Positions 61,871-64,000 of a stretch of DNA of 64,000 bases are shown here, one piece after another; positions within the stretch are counted from its first letter, which is position 1, and the number at the start of each line of letters is the position of its first letter. Source of the stretch: Methylomonas sp. MK1 (GTDB lineage Bacteria > Pseudomonadota > Gammaproteobacteria > Methylococcales > Methylomonadaceae). The notes under the pieces are model-generated. The model was not told where the DNA came from. It saw only the letters and a list, made by a program, of their open reading frames with translations, and ran no database searches. The translations under genes and the position numbers were made by a program. The DNA lies in assembly GCF_000365425.1 (NCBI RefSeq), contig NZ_AQOV01000002.1, positions 62,001-126,000 on the forward strand. The letters run 5' to 3'.

Positions 61871-64000
61871 ATGATGCGTGATGCAAGCCCGCAAACGGTT
61901 TTCCTGAAAGACTACACCCCGCCCGAATATCTGATCGACCGGATTGAACTGAATTTTGATCTCGACGAGCAACACACGCAGGTCCGCTCGACCTTGAGTC
62001 TGCGCCGCAATCCGCAAAGCAAGGACAGCAGTACCGCATTGACCTTGCTTGGCGAGGAATTGCAGTTGGTCAGTATCGCGATAGACGGCCAAGCGCTGGA
62101 GCAGAGCCAGTATGTGCTGGGCGAAGAAGCCTTGGTCGTGCATGAAGTGCCGCAGGATAGGCCGTTTCAGATCGTCATCGAAAATGTCATCAATCCGCAA
62201 GCTAACACGGCGCTGGAAGGTTTGTATTTATCCAGCAGCATGCTGTGTACCCAGTGCGAGGCGCAGGGCTTTCGGAAAATCACCTGGTTTTTGGACCGGC
62301 CGGATGTGATGAGCCGGTTTAAAACCACGCTGGTCGCCGATAAGACCAAATACCCGGTCTTGCTGTCCAACGGCAATAAAACCGGCAGCGGCGAATTGGA
62401 TGGCAATCGGCACTGGGTAAGCTGGGAAGACCCATTCGCCAAGCCTTGTTACTTATTTGCCTTGGTGGCCGGGCAGTTGGAATGCGTGGCTGACCAATTT
62501 ACTACGATGAGCGGCCGCAATATCGCGCTGGAAATATTTGTCGAGCAGCACAATGTCGACAAATGCGCTCACGCGATGCAGTCCTTAAAAAACGCGATGC
62601 GCTGGGACGAAGAGACTTACGGCCTGGAATACGACCTGGATTTGTACATGATCGTCGCGGTCGACCATTTCAATATGGGGGCGATGGAAAACAAGGGCCT
62701 GAACGTATTCAACACCAAGTTCGTGTTGGCGCGCCCGGATACTGCGACCGACAGCGATTACGAGCACATCGAAGGCGTGATCGGTCACGAATATTTCCAT
62801 AACTGGTCCGGCAACCGGGTAACTTGCCGCGACTGGTTTCAGTTGAGTTTGAAGGAAGGCTTTACCGTATTTCGCGACCAGCAATTCAGCGGTGATCGTA
62901 CTTCGCCAGCCGTAAAACGTATAGAAGATGTCAACGCCTTGCGCACTCGGCAATTTGCCGAAGATGCCGGCCCGCTGGCGCATCCGATTCGTCCGGAAGC
63001 TTATATCGAAATCAACAATTTCTACACGCTGACCGTCTATGAAAAAGGCGCGGAAGTGGTGCGGATGCTGCACACCTTGCTGGGTGCGGCCGGTTTCAGA
63101 AAGGGCTGTGATTTATATTTTCAACGCCATGACGGTCAGGCGGTAACTTGCGAGGATTTTGTCAAGGCTCTGGAAGATGCTAACGGTGTGGAATTAAATC
63201 AATTTCGCCTTTGGTATTCGCAAGCCGGTACACCGGTGTTGACGGTCAGTCAGCAATACGACGCCGAATCGCAACAACTGCATTTGGCCATTCAGCAAAG
63301 CTGTCCTCCCACCCCAAATCAGCCGGTGAAAGCGCCGCTGCATATTCCGGTAAAACTGGGTTTGCTCGCCGCCGATGGTTCGGCTGCGCAGATTCATTAC
63401 AAGGGTTCCAGTCAGGCGGAAATCACTTTGAATGTCACGGAAGCGGAGCAATCCTTTAGTTTTGCTAAGCTGCCGCAAAAGCCAGTCGTTTCGTTACTAA
63501 GAGGCTTTTCCGCGCCGGTTACGCTGAAAATGGAGCGTAGCCTGGACGAATTGGCATTTTTGCTAAGACACGACAGCGATACCTTTAACCGCTGGGAAGC
63601 TGGTCAACAGCTGGCGGTGCAAGTGATTTTCAAGCTGATCGACGCGATAGAGTTGGGTCGGCCTTTGCAGCTGGAGCCGGTTATCGTCGATGCCTATCGC
63701 AGCGTGCTGACCGATAGCGGTGGCGACTTGTCTTATCAAGCGCTGTTGCTGGCGCTGCCGGAAGAAAGTTATTTATCCGGGCAGATGGCTGTCATTGATG
63801 TCGAAGCCATCCATCAAGCCCGCGAATTTGTGAAAAAAACCCTGGCCGAGCAATTGCAAGCCGAGTTTAAGCAGTTGTACTCGGAACATCATCGGGACGA
63901 ATCCGGCAGTTTCGATGCCGGTGCAGTGGGGCGGCGGCGTTTGAAAAATGCTTGCTTGAGTTATTTGAGCAAACTGGAAAATGCGGACGTTTATCATATC
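61871..64000 (+). CDS. pepN: Aminopeptidase N, N-terminal 710 codons
   Basis: PepN is an M1 zinc aminopeptidase with broad specificity for N-terminal residues. Starting MMRDASPQTVFLKDYTPPEY, the protein has the substrate motif GAMEN (about residue 270), the zinc motif HEYFHNW (His at about 306) and the distal Glu in LSLKEGFTVFRDQQF. The frame is open to the right edge, and about 170 residues are missing relative to the usual ~880. The ATG follows the psiE stop immediately (TAAATG), with a second ATG next to it. It is a likely member of the moaB-DUF423-psiE-pepN run. Confidence 0.95.
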   Translation, partial: MMRDASPQTVFLKDYTPPEYLIDRIELNFDLDEQHTQVRSTLSLRRNPQSKDSSTALTLLGEELQLVSIAIDGQALEQSQYVLGEEALVVHEVPQDRPFQIVIENVINPQANTALEGLYLSSSMLCTQCEAQGFRKITWFLDRPDVMSRFKTTLVADKTKYPVLLSNGNKTGSGELDGNRHWVSWEDPFAKPCYLFALVAGQLECVADQFTTMSGRNIALEIFVEQHNVDKCAHAMQSLKNAMRWDEETYGLEYDLDLYMIVAVDHFNMGAMENKGLNVFNTKFVLARPDTATDSDYEHIEGVIGHEYFHNWSGNRVTCRDWFQLSLKEGFTVFRDQQFSGDRTSPAVKRIEDVNALRTRQFAEDAGPLAHPIRPEAYIEINNFYTLTVYEKGAEVVRMLHTLLGAAGFRKGCDLYFQRHDGQAVTCEDFVKALEDANGVELNQFRLWYSQAGTPVLTVSQQYDAESQQLHLAIQQSCPPTPNQPVKAPLHIPVKLGLLAADGSAAQIHYKGSSQAEITLNVTEAEQSFSFAKLPQKPVVSLLRGFSAPVTLKMERSLDELAFLLRHDSDTFNRWEAGQQLAVQVIFKLIDAIELGRPLQLEPVIVDAYRSVLTDSGGDLSYQALLLALPEESYLSGQMAVIDVEAIHQAREFVKKTLAEQLQAEFKQLYSEHHRDESGSFDAGAVGRRRLKNACLSYLSKLENADVYHI

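Overview
The window looks like a stretch of chromosome from a gammaproteobacterium, most likely a Methylococcaceae methanotroph close to Methylomonas. This is inferred from the gene set: two-subunit pyruvate carboxylase, hemCDXY, tesA/ybbA/ybbP, a VPLPA-CTERM-like exported protein, type-specific intergenic repeats and moderate GC. No methane-oxidation gene lies inside the window, so the genus is not proven. No rRNA, tRNA, CRISPR array, complete insertion sequence or prophage was seen.

Layout. At 1-3.8 kb there is a light-repair operon on the minus strand (TIGR02450 protein, cryptochrome/photolyase, a 49-residue DUF2256 protein, FeS-type photolyase) whose genes overlap or nearly touch. Next come an HtrA-type protease, a large hairpin-rich repeat (5.2-5.56 kb), tadA/tsaC, and the pyruvate carboxylase pair (7.7-11 kb). 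At 11.3-14.3 kb a sigma-54 promoter drives a VPLPA-CTERM-like protein, followed by a GNAT protein and a glycosyltransferase. Then tesA is divergent from ybbA-ybbP, followed by ubiD, two response-regulator output proteins (REC-PP2C and REC-HD-GYP), the hemC-hemD-hemX-hemY operon (22.2-26.3 kb, minus), acylphosphatase and rlmL.

At 30.0-31.8 kb, between the convergent genes cheD and the FKBP gene, lies an accessory island. Two inverted copies of a ~260-bp multi-hairpin repeat bound an AT-rich gene broken by one in-frame TGA. The gene carries integron-like core sites at its edges. From 31.8 to 47.5 kb is ordinary chromosome: FKBP, a transglycosylase-like lipoprotein, a PilZ protein, ybiB-cyoE, an M16 peptidase pair, rsmD-coaD-ferredoxin, an alcohol dehydrogenase, a large MASE1/CHASE/PAS hybrid kinase, a GST, murI, and cupin and ABM proteins.

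At 47.8-54.8 kb is a type I restriction-modification locus (hsdR-hsdS-DUF1016-hsdM) with three signs of remodelling or decay. A palindromic repeat sits in frame inside hsdS, a catalytic Lys is replaced in the DUF1016 nuclease, and a frameshift cuts off the hsdM C-terminus. The remainder holds a TIGR04283 glycosyltransferase with a fatty acid hydroxylase/sterol desaturase-type protein, several small genes, a CBS protein, a Rieske protein, an AI-2E-type permease, moaB, DUF423 and PsiE proteins, and the start of pepN, which runs off the right edge. The leftmost gene (DUF2452-like) is also cut by the window edge.
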